NCBI GenBank assembly: GCA_036874045.1
Contig: CM072343.1
Span: 3,616,001-3,680,000, forward strand
Source: Cymodocea nodosa
Taxonomy: Eukaryota; Streptophyta; Magnoliopsida; Alismatales; Cymodoceaceae
Length of the DNA: 64,000 nucleotides
Reading direction: 5' to 3'
Part shown: positions 1 through 11,686 of the stretch, piece by piece
How the letters are laid out: each line of letters starts with the position of its first letter
Numbering within the stretch: position 1 is the first letter of the stretch
Translations under genes and position numbers: made by a program
The notes under the pieces: generated by a model
Seen by the model: only the letters and a program-made list of their open reading frames with translations
Database searches by the model: none
Told to the model about the DNA's origin: nothing

Positions 1-922
1 CAGTAAGTATCCGATAGTTTTATATTTTTGGTAGGTTGCAGACCAAAGTATCTGGAAATAAAGGTTTAGTCGGAGGCTTTGGGTTAACTATCCGAAAGTC
101 AGAAGATTTCGGAGAGTTACTAGCTATAACTATCTGAAATGACTTAAAGGACACTTAAGTAGACATTCAGACAATTATGAAGCTAAGTATCCGAAAGTTA
201 GACACTTAAGTGGATCTTTGGATAGTTAAGAAGCCAAGTATCCGGAAAGTAGTGACTTAAGTGGATCTTTGGATAGTTAGGCAATAACTATCCGAAATTC
301 ATAAGTTTTCGGAAGGTTATTGGTAGAACCTTCCGAAATACCTGAAGAGACACTTAAGTGAGTTTTCAGATAGTTAAGATGTAACTATTCGAAAGACATG
401 TAGTTTTCGGAGAGTTATCAGTAGAACCTTCCGAAAGGACAGAGAGAGAGAAGTATGTGACTTTTCGGATAGTTAAGTCATTAACTATCTGAAATACTGA
501 ATCTCTCCGAACAGTTAGCCTGCTATAATACCACCTATTTAGAAATAAGTTTCTCTTCGGATAGTTAAGTCTATAACTATCCGAAATGTTGTAGATTTCG
601 GAAAGATAAGAAGATAAGGCTCCAAAATTAAGAGCCTCTTCTCCGAAGCATTGTTTCTCTACTGTAATGGCTTGTATGTAATTAAAGGTTTATAAACCCT
701 AAGTTGGGTAGTATATAAACCTTTATAATGTTGTAAAACATTGCAGTTGATTGTGCCGAAGCTCATAAAGGAACCCTCAACTCTCCGTGGACGTAGGCTG
801 TTGCTAAACCACGTAAATCCTGTTTCTTCCCTTACTCTTCACTCCTAGCTTCAGTGAGTTTAGAGCTGAGTGTTTCAGTATCATGCCATAGAAGGTTAAC
901 TGAACGATCCATTATAGTATCA
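1..922 (+). repeat. Copia-1 5' LTR (left end cut by window)
   Basis: This matches base for base, with scattered substitutions, the 3' LTR at 13035-13966, so the first ~68 bases of the LTR lie outside the window. It is followed at once by a copia-type primer-binding site and a Gag start, which fixes it as the 5' LTR. The U3 part (about 60-600) is packed with short inverted repeats. One clear example is TTCGGATAGTTA at 556-567 facing TAACTATCCGAA at 574-585, 12-bp perfect arms around a 6-base loop. The exact 3' end is uncertain by about 10 bases because the two LTR copies diverge in their last few bases. Confidence 0.85.
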
Positions 923-927
923 ATAAC

Positions 928-940
928 TAGTATCAGAGCA
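928..940 (+). other. Primer-binding site of Copia-1
   Basis: TAGTATCAGAGCA differs by one base from the usual plant copia site TGGTATCAGAGC, which is complementary to the 3' end of initiator tRNA-Met. It sits between the LTR end and the Gag ATG at 963, as expected for minus-strand priming. Confidence 0.8.
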
Positions 941-962
941 AAAGGTTCTTCAATTTAACAGA

Positions 963-1425
963 ATGATAGACGATAGAAAGCTTAGGATCGAGAAGTTTGA
1001 TGGTAAAGATTTCGGATACTAGAGGTCTTAGATCGAAGACTGTTTGTATTAGAATGATCTTCATCAACCGTTGCTCGGAAGAAAACTAGAGAAGATGGAT
1101 CAGGAAGAGTGGGAGTTATTGGACAGAAAAGTTTTAGGTCTCGTTAGGTTGTCACTAGCAAGGAACGTTCATTCAAACGTCGCCAAGGAGAAAACAACAG
1201 CTGACTTGATGAAAGCTTTGTCTAACATGTATGAGAAGCCTTCAGTCGCTAACAAGGTATTTCTCATGCGTAGATTATTTAATCTGAAAATGCATGAATG
1301 TGGAAATGTAACTGACCACATTAATGAGCTAAATACTATTCTGAATCAACTGCACTCAGTAGATATAGTATTTGATGATGAAGTTAGGGCCTTGATTTTA
1401 TTATCCTCATTACTAGAAAGTTGGT
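963..1425 (+). pseudogene. Copia-1 Gag, N-terminal part, interrupted
   Basis: Reading from ATG 963 gives a copia Gag of the UBN2/gag-polypeptide type: a KFDGKDFGY start, then a helical capsid-like domain with the LKALSNMYEKPS-type segment and a FLMRRLFNLKMHE helix. Gag packages the element RNA and forms the particle. Three early in-frame stops, all TAG (1020, 1029 and about 1050), stand where related Gags have Trp, Gln and Gln. The frame then runs open to 1425, where it is cut by the end of a minus-strand gypsy LTR. The rest of gag and all of pol of this element are not seen; only its 3' tail and 3' LTR reappear at 12859-13966. Confidence 0.85.
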
Positions 1426-3255
1426 TGTAACGATATTTGTTGTTAACACAACAATCGCAAATTTTACATTTATAAATTTTCCGCAAGCGCACGATGCCTA
1501 TTGTATTAAGCAGTGCAAGTACGGGTCATCTCCACAAGGATTTTAATCTGTTGTATCTAATGATATACTGAATGAATACAAGTTTGGCTGTAGAAATTTA
1601 GCCACTAAAGGAGAGAGTAAACAGCTATTATCAGAGGTCTAAAATGGGGGCCAAAATCTAAGAGAATATGCATATAAAACATACAACCTCAATCAATATA
1701 ATCTGAAATTTACAGTCCATCATTTCAACGAGTGTGCATGCATTCACACTTAACATCATCCACTAAATTCATATGTAACTACCGCATGAGTATGGTCATA
1801 GTTACAGCAAGGAATAGTCATTCACAATCAATTAAAAACTATACTAAGTTAGCTATTGTTAGGCATATACACAAACACCACATATGCACAAGATTTTATT
1901 CACATAATCACAAGTTTCCACCATTCTTTTATATCAGAATCTAACAATAAAATGCTGCAATTACCACTACTCCTACTCCTAATGTATCATGCAAGAACAC
2001 ACAAACAGGATATATCACAACACAAGACAACACACGAAATACACATATCTATAATCATATACCTATGCACATGAGCACACACACAAACATAAACATATGC
2101 ATAGGGATCTCACTCTAACCCTCATATACCTTAGGAGAATTCCAATTCCAACCCAACGTGCACCATTGGAAGTGTTGCTCCCCTCATTTGGCTATTCCAC
2201 AAGGCTGTTACACTTGTGTTTTCCCCTCTTGAAGAGCACCTCCTTTGGGATTGAGTAGAAAAGGCCACTGTTCTTCAAACCTTCTCCAACCTTGAGCAAG
2301 GAGCACTTTCTAGGGATAGTCCACGTGATGCCTCCTCAATCCAACAATGTAGCACCAAGGTTTCCTCCCAATGCTGCCATCCAACTCCACCATGAAGCCT
2401 TGGACGTGCCCTTCATTGCAAGAGGAGCATGGAACCCAAAATGGAGGAAGGACGCCAAGACCCTTGGCTCACCACCGGCTATGTAGTTGGCCTCCCTTAC
2501 CTTGAGAAGAAGAATGGAATGAAGAAGAGAAATGAGGATGCAAGAATGTGGAGCTTTCAGCCTTGGACGTGAGTGGAGATGGGGTTCCAACGAGAATGGC
2601 TTGGGCCATATATAGTGAGATTCTAGATCTAGATCTAGAATCTCAAAAGTGCTTTAGATGATCCCAAGGAAGATCAATGGCTCTCATTTTTCCATGCTTT
2701 ACTTTTCCTTTGTTAACCACTTACAAATAATGTTAAATGTCACACTTTAAATGAAACTTGATAACTAATACAATAAATGTGTGGCATGCATAAGGAACAT
2801 TAAATTTGTACTAAAAATATACATACATGCAATAATTATCAATTGACGACATTAACATGTATGAGAAATTTAATTCACAATTCATTTGCATGGAAGTAAT
2901 GTTTTGTGTTGCTAAATGAAATTCCTCCACGATAACTTTACTCTTGCGGTGGTGTTGTCAAACTAAATGTGTTATGTGCATGAGATTTCATGAAGTAATA
3001 ATAAAAAAATCACTAGTTGCATATTTCATGAAATCAATTCTATACTAACTATAATCCTACACGTGGGTTATTTGATATGATGCAACTAGAATAGTGATAA
3101 ATTTGTGCATTTTTCCAACACTTAGCTCATTTGACATGCAATAGCCTCAAATACAGTTGAGATGTAATCTCATTCAAAAACATATATTTAACACAATTAA
3201 GTCCATAACTATAATGCAATAATATCTAATAAAATGCACAAATTTTGTCTCTACA
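1426..3255 (-). repeat. gypsy-A LTR, minus orientation
   Basis: On the minus strand this starts TGTAGAGAC (3255) just after a polypurine tract and ends ...GTTACA (1426). Its terminal ~130 bases match the end of the plus-strand gypsy-A LTR at 35675-37861. Both share the gypsy-type block around the 'constant' sequence complementary to GTACTTGCAC...GTGCGC followed by TTATAAATGTAAAATTTGC. Small ORFs inside it (1732-2590) are not supported as genes. It is the 3' LTR of the minus-strand relic that follows to the right. Confidence 0.8.
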
Positions 3256-3295
3256 TATTTCCCCCATACCTAGCCTTTGCTAGTCCCTTAGCAAA
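3256..3295 (-). other. Polypurine tract region of minus gypsy-A
   Basis: Read on the minus strand, AAGGGACTAGCAAAGG is followed by CTAGGTATGGGGGAAATA and then the LTR start TGTAGAG. The same block precedes the plus gypsy-A LTR at 35640-35674 and the gypsy-B LTR at 48645-48684. It is the priming site for plus-strand DNA synthesis. Confidence 0.75.
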
Positions 3296-4772
3296 GCACT
3301 AGATCTAAAAATAAATTACAACAAATAACCCAAGTGTTAATACATTTATTGAAACAAAACAAAGCAATTCAAATATCAAAAATTACTACTACATAAGCCA
3401 CTTTCGTGGGGAACACGGCCACACTTAGCATGTGTAGCAAGCCATTTGAACCCCTAGGTCACCCTAGTGGCGAAGTTATGTCTCTGGAGGGTTTACAGCG
3501 GATGCACCCACAAAATCCTCAAAAATACAAACTCAAGATAAAATCAATAGAAATTAAACACAACAAAAACAAAATAAACAAACCAACCCCTTGGTTTCAC
3601 CTATACATGATTTTCCTTTCTCTTTCTAGTTTGGAGAAAAAATAATTATTCAAACTCATCCTATAGAAAGTAGAATATCATACTATATGTGTACAAGTGA
3701 TGATGGCTAAAACCTAAAGAAACACATGGTTGCCTACTTAATTCCATCCAAGCCACAAAGGAATAAACCAAGTTTTATCTGCAAGTCCATTGTCCTTTTA
3801 TTTCCAATATTTTCATTATGACATATATATATATATTCTTTTCTTTTCTTTCTTTCTTCTTTTTCTTCTTCTTCTTCTTCTTCTGTTTTTTTTTTTTTAC
3901 ACACTTTTCTCACAAAACTATGCCCATCTACCCTTGAAATGCCTCCTACTAGGGGATTACACGTGAAGACTAAGAGGTTGCTTAGCCTCCGTCCCCGACC
4001 ACCTTTTTGGAATGGGCATTTGGTCCTATCCCTTTTTTTTTTTTTTTTTTCTACCCTTTTCTAGGACAACCCATTGGACAAATTCAAGGTTATTCTCTAG
4101 GTTTCTTTTCAAGAAGAGGTAAGCTCCCTTAGTTTGTTTTGGTTAAAGCCTCGTGGATGTGCAATAGTATATATAGTTTTGAAAATATGAATGGATTTGA
4201 ATGAATTTTTTTTTTTTTTTATCTCCTTCCTCAAAATTTCAAGGATCTTCTTGTAAAAGCTACACCTCAGGGCTAAAATACCAAAAACAAACCATAAAGT
4301 TTCTAAAAACAAAGAAAAAATTGAAAACAGATCATCGTCGAAATGCCTCCCCCCCATACCTAAACTTAGCATTGACCCCAATGTAATAAAAAAAATAGTA
4401 AAGGTCAAGAGAAAATAGCATGTAGACGACATAAAAAGAAAAAATGCACAAGAAAGAAGGTAAAGCCCCCCAGCCCATACCTAACAAGATAACCATTTGC
4501 ACAAGAAAGATGAAATAAATTGGGATCAAGTATTACTTCTAAGAACATACAATGGAGATTGAGTAGCATGTAAATGAGAGTAATACTTCATTCATTTCAA
4601 GGTAAACTAAATCATATCTCAAGTGCATCATACATGTATAAGGATAAGGGTAACATACCTTTTTTTCTTGAAGGAGAGAGATAGAAAACCTGTAAAACTA
4701 ACAAACAAATCAGATACGAAAAGCTAAGCACATATGTATAAAAAAAATTTTATTTTTTTATTTTTTTATTCC
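3296..4772 (-). other. gypsy-A non-coding tail between gag and PPT
   Basis: No credible protein is encoded. On the minus strand the block contains ACATTGGGGTCAATGC and, a few bases on, AGGTATGGGGGGGAGGCA (about 4385-4325), and another TAGGTATGGG motif near 4490. The same two motifs occur in the same order on the plus strand at 30440-30600, so this is a conserved family-specific tail. A CTT/T-rich microsatellite lies at 3838-3898 and a poly-T run at 4029-4050. The stretch 3395-3510 matches, inverted, 35420-35540. Confidence 0.65.
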
Positions 4773-6225
4773 TCACTTAAAAGAAGGATCCACATTGTTC
4801 CCTTCTCCTTGCATTGCATGAACTTCCACTCTACGAGGGTTTGGGATGGTGTTACTAGGTAGTTCACCCCTCGCACAACCTCCAAAATTGGCTGCTGATT
4901 GAGCCAACTGAGCTTCTATATTCTTGATAGATTTCTCGTGGCTAGATAATATGGGTGTTGTTTGCCCACTAACTTGCAATAAAGCTTGGATTCCCTTCTC
5001 AATATCTGCAATCTTCCTTTCTAAGGGTCCAATTCTATCTATCTGGGCAGGCGAGTGTGAGTTCCAAGTGCCACTCGAAGATCCAAATTGCTGCTCTAGT
5101 GGAGGTATAGGAATATCCTGCCGTCTCCAAGAAAGATTGGGGTAGGTAGACCATCCCGGGGAGTGGTGGGAGGATGACTGGAAATTCCTTTGTCCTACAC
5201 CAAGAGCATTGACTTGCTCAATAGAGGTGCCCTATATGACAAGACACTCCTCAATAGCATGTCCTTATGTTCCACAAGCCATGCAACTAACATCTACCAT
5301 AACCTTCTTCCCTTTTTGTTGGCTTAGGACCAAATCCTCCACTCTCTTCACCATTGAAGTCATTCTAGCCTCCAAACTACAGAGGGGATCCACAGCATGA
5401 ATGCCCCTTGGCAGGGATCTATCAAATGTCCTGTCAGAGGAACTAGCCATCTCCATGGTCCTTTCTGCCAGATCAACTAAGGTATCCCAAGCTTGAGTCT
5501 CTATAAGTCTCATGAATCGCCCAGGGCATAATGACTCCAACATTACCCTGGTGTTATAATCCAATCCTTCAAAAATAGCTTGACATTGCCTAGACTTGGG
5601 TAAACCATGGTTTGGGCATCTTGCCAACAACCTATTAAACCTTTCGAAATACTTCCAAAAAGGCTTGTTTGGTTATTGAGAGATGTTCAAAATCTGGTTC
5701 TTTGCTTGAATAGTCTTGTGCAATGGATGGAATTTCTTGATAAAGATTGCACAAAATTCAGTCCAAGTCCTAATAGAATTGGTTGGGAGAGTGTTCATCC
5801 ATAATTTGGCATCATCTCTCAATGCAAAAGGAAGGAATCTAAGTTTGATGGCGTCAACATGTACATTAGGCAAGCTTATCATGTTGCACACGTCATTAAA
5901 ATCACTTAGAAATATATATGCATCCTCCTTGTGCAGTTCTGTGCATAGTTCACATAGTTCATGTGCAGTTCACATAGTTCATGTGCAGTTCTATCTTGTG
6001 CCCTTCTATTGGGGGTATGACTAGACAAGATGGTTGGGCATGAACTCTAGGATAGCAAATGTCTTCTAACGTTTGCTCTTCCATTCCTACTGGGTTTACT
6101 ACCCTATTCTCTTTCATATCTGAATTCTTTTCAGCTTGTTTTTCTAATAATAGGTCTAACTCTCGTAACTGTTCTCCTCTTACTAGTCTATTGCTATGAT
6201 CTCTAGACCACATAGGAGATTGCAT
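4773..6225 (-). pseudogene. Athila-like Gag, gypsy-A
   Basis: Minus-strand pieces line up as one Gag. N-terminal part (6225-5959) includes LEDICYPRVHAQPSCLVIPP. The capsid segment (5891-5673) has DDAKLWMNTLPTNSIRTW, typical of Retrotrans_gag. The middle part (5630-5265) includes SLPRGIHAVD, then a CCHC zinc knuckle (CMACGT.GHAIEEC, about 5280-5240) broken by one TAG stop. The region STYPNLSWR and a coiled coil follow, with the GELPSNTIPNPR end and a stop at 4773. In autonomous Athila elements this last motif runs on into protease; here the frame closes, so the element is gag-only as far as can be seen. Several stops and a frame change near 5640-5670 and 5940-5990 (a local duplication of a ~20-base unit) kill it. 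Confidence 0.8.
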
Positions 6226-6490
6226 ATAATAACAACAATAATAAAGATGTATGGAAGAGGTGTGGAAGAAATTTTACTCACTACAAGTGCCGCGTGTGCT
6301 ATCTCCCTGCATCATCAAGTGAGGTAATTGATAATTACACACAAAATAATTGATAAACAATAATGCAAATAAACAATGTACATAAACAAGAAGAAGGAAA
6401 AATACTATAAACACTATCTATAAATGAGAAATTTTATGCATAGGCAGCATCAAATAAGGGAATAGTCTCGTTATGTCTAAGAACTTTGTG
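6226..6490 (-). other. Spacer between integrase end and Gag, no gene seen
   Basis: AT-rich sequence with no LTR end, PBS or PPT that I can recognise. On the minus strand it includes TTGATGATGCAGGGAGATAG, which resembles a splice-acceptor context, but I cannot support an intron. Confidence 0.4.
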
Positions 6491-7155
6491 CTACAAAAAT
6501 GTTTTGAGTCGATGGCCATTGACCTTAAAAGTTTCCCTAGTTTTAGGATGTTCTATTTCTACAGCTCCATGAGGGAACACACTCTTAACTACATAAGGTC
6601 CTATCCACCTAAATCGAAGTTTTCCTGGAAAAAGATGCAACCTAGAATTATATAATAAAACTAGCTGCCCTATATCAAAATTTCTACGAAGAATCTTACT
6701 ATCATGAAAAATTTTCCCCTTTTCCTTAGTAATTCTAGAATTTTCATATGCATCTCGCCTAAATTCTTCCAATTATGTTAGTTGAAATTTTCTTTTCTTA
6801 CCAGCAGCTTGTAAATCCATACTAAGTCTTCTTATTGCCCACATGGCTTTATGCTCCAACTCTACTAGTAAGTGGCAGGCTTTTCCAAAGACAACTCTAA
6901 AGGGAGACATATCTAAAACTGACTTATAAGCCATTCTATATGCCCATAATGCCTCATCTAGCTTTTCGGCCCAATCTTTCTAAATGCCCTAATTATTTTC
7001 TCTAGGATTTGCTTAATTTGTTTATTGGCATTTTCCACTTGTCCATTTACTTGGGGGTGATAAGGGGTAGTCATTTTATGGTTCACTCCATATCTTTTCA
7101 TTAACGCTTCAAATCTTTTGTTACAAAATGTGTTCCCCTATCACTTATAATAGCT
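6491..7155 (-). pseudogene. gypsy integrase, core end and C-terminus
   Basis: On the minus strand the integrase core is seen near 7130-6990 (GNTFCNKRFEALMKRYGV, then TPYHPQVNGQVENANK). After a frameshift comes KLDEALWAYRMAYKS and FGKACHLLVELEHKAMWAI. The intact ORF 6772-6491 carries the C-terminal GPY/F-type domain ([16 protein letters not shown]). These are hallmark motifs of the Ty3/gypsy Athila/Tat integrase, which joins element DNA to the chromosome. The fragment starts abruptly at ~7155 against copia RT sequence. It lies just upstream, on the same strand, of the Gag at 6225, an order not expected in one element. Confidence 0.85.
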
Positions 7156-7164
7156 CATGGAATG

Positions 7165-7859
7165 AAAATACAGAAGTATGATTGGTTTTTTACTTTATTT
7201 GACTGCTAGTAGACTTGATATTATGTTTGTTGTGTGTGTTTGTGCTAGATTTCAATCTAATCCTAAAGATCACACTTAATTGCAGTTAAAAGAATATTTA
7301 GATATATACAAGGAACTAAAAATTTTGGACTGTATTATTCTAAGGATAGTTCAATAGATCTTATAGGATATACTGATGTTGATTATGCAGGATCTAAATC
7401 TGATAGAAAGAGTACCAGTGGCACATGTCAATTATTGGGAAATAATTTTGTGTCATGATTTAGTAAAAAGCAAAACTGTGTAGCACTTTCTACTACAGAA
7501 GCTGAATATGTTGCTGTTGCACTATGTTGCACTATGTTGCACTATGTTGCACTCAGATTCTGTGGATAAGGCAAACTTTAGAAGATTTTAGATTATCTTA
7601 TGATACAACTGAGATTTATTGTGATAGTAGTTCTACAATAAATCTTTCCAAAAATCTTGTATTACCTACAAAGAGCAAAGCATATAGAGGTTAGACATCA
7701 TTTTCTAAGAGATAACGTAATTAAAGGAAAAATTAAATTAGAATTTGTGTCTAGTAAAAATCAATTAGTTGATATATTTACAAAACCTCTAGACGAAAAT
7801 ACATTCTGCAACATTAGATTAAATTTAGGTATTTGTAGGATATGTGATGTGTAAAATGC
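7165..7859 (+). pseudogene. SIRE-A reverse transcriptase end and RNase H
   Basis: The sequence opens inside the copia RT C-terminal segment (KYRSMIGFLLYLTASRLDIM) and continues through RNase H (DYAGSKSDRKSTSGTCQLLG, TEAEYV, the ILWIRQTLEDF segment). It ends with FTKPLDENTFCNIRLNLGI and a stop about 7854. RNase H removes the RNA template during reverse transcription. A short 11-base unit (CACTATGTTG) is repeated in tandem at 7523-7552. Stops (for example at about 7278 and 7456) and a frame change around 7660 make it a pseudogene. The left part of pol is missing: the junction with gypsy integrase lies at ~7160. Confidence 0.85.
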
Positions 7860-9444
7860 TTAAACTCTACAAAAAAAGATAAATATTATTGATGATGCTG
7901 TTCACCTCATAGATATTATATACTTATTATAAATATCTAAAGTAATATCTAAACTACTGCTTAAGATACTATGTATTTATTGTAAAATCATAGTAGTATC
8001 TTATTGATTTTAAGTAGTTTATCAATTTTAATGGTTTTACGATTTTAAGTGGAAGTGTAAATGAAAAACATTAAATTCTTCTGACATTCTGAAATTTTGA
8101 TTAAATGTTTTCTTTCAATCAAGGAAAATGCATATCATCATGCACAAATTTGACTTAATTGATTAAACTTGTAGAATAAGTTATATGTAACTCATCTTAA
8201 ACTGTTAATCAAAAGTATAAGCTTATTAAAACTGATTCATATTCTCAGTACAATCATAGAAGTAAAAATTGTATGAGATTTGTATTTTATTGCATTTGTA
8301 TTAATGGAATACATATATACTGTGCTTAAAATGAAAAGTACTTATAAAGTGAAAATCTTTGAGAGTTTATTAATCGGTTTGATCACGAGCCTTTTGTACT
8401 TGAGCAGATAGGTATGTAAGGATTGTTGTCCTGAAAAAGGATTCTTTAAATTTGGCAACCTAAGGTCCTGATCAGATCTGGGATTGTTCACTGAAAGCTC
8501 ATTACACGAGTACATTAGAAAGCTCTTGTATGATTCAAGCTTTTCAAACTAACTTTTAAAGAAAATTATCAATATTTACTATTTTGAAAGAAAAAAAAAA
8601 ATGTTGTTTCATTAATTACAGATATCTTTGAATCACATATAGTTTCTACCAATATGACTACTGATTTATTGAATCAACATTAGTACGTTTGAAAACGTTT
8701 ATTTGAGATACATTCTTTTATTCTCCTTGAATTAATCACATTGAGTTCAATATTGTGTTTTGATTCATATACAGTATGAATTGATTCTGGAAATCATTTT
8801 TGATGATGTCAGAATAACGGAAGTCTCTGAAAAGAAAATTTAAAAGTATAGTTATACTTAACATCTATTGTCACTACAAGTATAGTTTGTATTTTGATTG
8901 AATATATTTGAAGTATATTTGTAGGGGGAGGATTACCAATGTCGAAAATAGATTAATATAATTCAGAATACAAATCTTGGTTAATCTGAATTAATGTCCT
9001 CTTAAAATCTTAATGAAATAATTTAAAAAGACAAACAAACTATTTTAGATTCAAAGGACAAAAATGTTCGAATAGTTTAAAATGTTCTCAAGATAATCTT
9101 AAGTTTAGCATGTGTGTTGTTTTCAGAACGTTTCAGTTGGAAGCATTCGAAACTTGTTTTAAGTGTACTAACTAGACATTATGTTAGATAAGGTAACGTG
9201 TAAAACTGCCTCTAGACAGCATTTTACTCGTTAGGTTAGTTAACTCAATGAGTTATACTTGAATATTTCGGGTACCTTGATTGAATAAACCTTATTCAAT
9301 ATTTATTTAATATCTAAACCCGACTTCTATTGACGTTGTGTTATTCGCCTAAAACCCTATTTAAACACTTATTACACGGGCACTTAGGTTATTTGTAAAC
9401 TTTGTCAAGAAAATCTTTCCCACTTGTTACTGTTACAACCTGCG
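7860..9444 (+). other. SIRE-A region between pol and accessory ORF
   Basis: No ORF of substance. The block 7950-8990 is clearly related to 45900-48480, minus the solo LTR nested there. An example is the shared TTGATCACGAGCCTTTTGTA at about 8376 and 46325. GTAGGGGGAGGATTACC near 8930 is a purine-rich motif. About 9215-9290 holds an inverted-repeat module (GTTAACTCAATGAGTTA) shortly before the accessory ORF. Confidence 0.6.
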
Positions 9445-11686
9445 ATGATGGTCTCCAAGCTCTACAAAGGTCGTGGCAGAAGAAATGGCAAAAGCAGAGG
9501 AGATGCAACCGGAAAAGAAATAGAGCATGATGAAGTTCCACGCACTTGGTTCAAGAAAATATTTTGAGTGGACAAAAGATTAGTAGAAATTTATAGTGAA
9601 TATTTCTTTCCTGAAGGTATACTGAATGAAGTTAGACAAGAACTCCAAAATACTGATGCAAATATTACATACATGGGTATTCGTAGTAAATTTGATAGAG
9701 AATACAAAATGAAATGTGCTAAGATTACATTTGTCGAGCAGTATGCAAATTATTTGGAAAAAGGTGTAGGTTCTTCAACTAGAACTCCTCAAATACCAAT
9801 AAACAGTACTAGACTACATGCATTTGAGGAAGAGCATGAATCAGCTATCCCTACCACTTTATATTCAAAACAAGTAAAATCAAATATTGCTGTAGACAAA
9901 ACAAAAGTTGACAGTCTTCGAAAAGTCGTTGCAATAGAAAGTGTCTTAGAAGAATTAAAGTAGAAAACTTTTTTGCAGCAAGTTGAAAAGAAAATAGCAA
10001 TACTTGAAGAGGAGAAACAGAAATGTTATAGAAGAAGAAAAATCAGAAAAATTATGTCTAAGGAAACAAAGTTTGTTGAGAAAGGAAAATCAGCTGAAAA
10101 TTTATTTCCAAAGGATAATGTATGTCTAGACATTGTACCTTATTGGGCATTTGATAAACTCATCAGTTCCGAACACACTAAAACTGATGAAGATAATGAG
10201 ACTTTATTTTCCCTTGCTAGAAAGCTTGAGACGAAATACAAGTCAAATATGAGCTCAAGTTTTTCTATTACTACAAGTCCTAATGATGCAGAAATTGACA
10301 AATCAGAGCATTAGGAACCTGACATTGAACAAGTTATTGCAGATATAATTGACAATGTTGAGGTAGTAACTAGTTCACAGGCTGAATTGTCTAGAGTAGC
10401 AGATATTGAAAATGTTTAGACTCCAGAAGAGCTAAAAGTTAACTAGCCTTCTTCAAAATCTATAGAAGCAGAATCTAAGAATTCACAGCATGACTCAATG
10501 GAAATATCTATTGAACAAAATGAACAATTACAAACAAATACACCGACTATAGAATTTATGGAAACATTGAACTCTAATCATTCTATAGAGATTGAATAGA
10601 TGAATGTTGAGCATATTGAAGACGTTCCTAACACTGTTGAAGCTAAAGAATCAAGCTTACCTAAGCAGCTTCAAGATAATATTTTGGAAGAGGAACAACA
10701 TGACATTCATTTTGAAGAAGAGGTTCCTGAAGATGAATTAAACTCTAAATCACAGCTTCAGGTATCACCTTCTTTGTGTATAGTATTACGAATTCAAGGT
10801 AATTCAATTCATTTTAGATCTGAAGAAGCATTGCAGAAATACAATAATCTGATTACATGTCAGATTCTGCATGCTCGTCCAAAAAGTTCAGAACTTTGAT
10901 GGAAATAAGGGATCTATTTGAGTTTCAAGGCCTCATTCAATTCTTGCCAGTTGGAACAAAATGGAAGCAATACACAGAGCTTATTGCAGCTTTTATAGCA
11001 ATCTGGTCAAGAATGGAAATTTTCTAAAAACTCAAATAAATGAATAGGAGTTTATATTGTCTCCTGAGTTGATTTTTGAAGTTTTAAGATTAAAGAATGA
11101 AGGTGTTGTTGTTACAAACAGATTTGACATGATAAGACAATTGGAATGGAACATTCAGTCTTTATCAAAAATTCCATATGTATATTCTGAAATGAAATTA
11201 ATGGAAAATCTGAATGTAGAGGCAAGGTTTATTGCGAATATATTGCACGCAAATTTATTTCAAAGAGTTGGACACAATTTGGAAGTCAGTAGAAGCTGTT
11301 TATATGCAACTTATGGCCTGCTGAATAGAATTCAAATAAATTGGTTTGATGTTTTTATGTCTCAACTACAGCATATGAGTTTACAGTTATTTTATGGTGA
11401 TGCTGTATTTAGAATCCTTGCAAGCCAATTGACTTTATCCAACTGACCCTCTAAAACTAAAGGCATGAGAGCATTTAGTGTTAAAGATTTGCAAAAATTC
11501 CAAGCCATGCATAAACCTCAACGACAACAACAACAACCTGATTATACAGACCATATACAACAACAACAAAGTTATTTAGTTCAAGCAGAACAGCAAACCC
11601 AGCTACCTCTTGACTTAGATGTAGTGCTTAACGACATTAGAAACTTAAGTTGTTATTTTTTGCACGTGGTAAAATTCTTATTATAA
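9445..11686 (+). pseudogene. Sirevirus accessory (env-like position) ORF, SIRE-A
   Basis: From ATG 9445 a long, polar, Glu/Lys-rich protein can be followed through successive open pieces (9568-9963, 9973-10314, 10600-10899). After a frame change near 10890 come 11057-11446 and 11465-11686. Most internal stops are TAG. The globular part (about 10905-11446) contains RDLFEFQGL, then NVEARFIANILHANLFQRVGHNLEVS and RIQINWFDVFMSQL...LFYGDAVF. It is related to 23400-24169 and 40600-41361, so all three belong to one protein family. A Gln-rich tail follows. It lies downstream of pol on the same strand, the place where Sireviruses carry an extra ORF, sometimes called env-like. Function is unknown; I see no convincing transmembrane segment. 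It resembles the widespread 'putative plant transposon protein' domain, but that is an impression. Confidence 0.7.

Noticed and set aside
1732..2590. Several 60-85 codon ORFs on both strands
   Set aside because: They lie inside the gypsy-A LTR, overlap one another in different frames, have no recognisable domain and no counterpart in the plus gypsy-A LTR.
3406..4529. ORFs such as 3406-3645 and 4109-4432 (minus)
   Set aside because: They sit in poly-T and CTT-rich non-coding tail; hydrophobic look comes from simple sequence.
6226..6300. Possible intron acceptor before the gypsy-A Gag
   Set aside because: A single TTGATGATGCAG context is not enough; no matching donor or conserved branch site could be identified.
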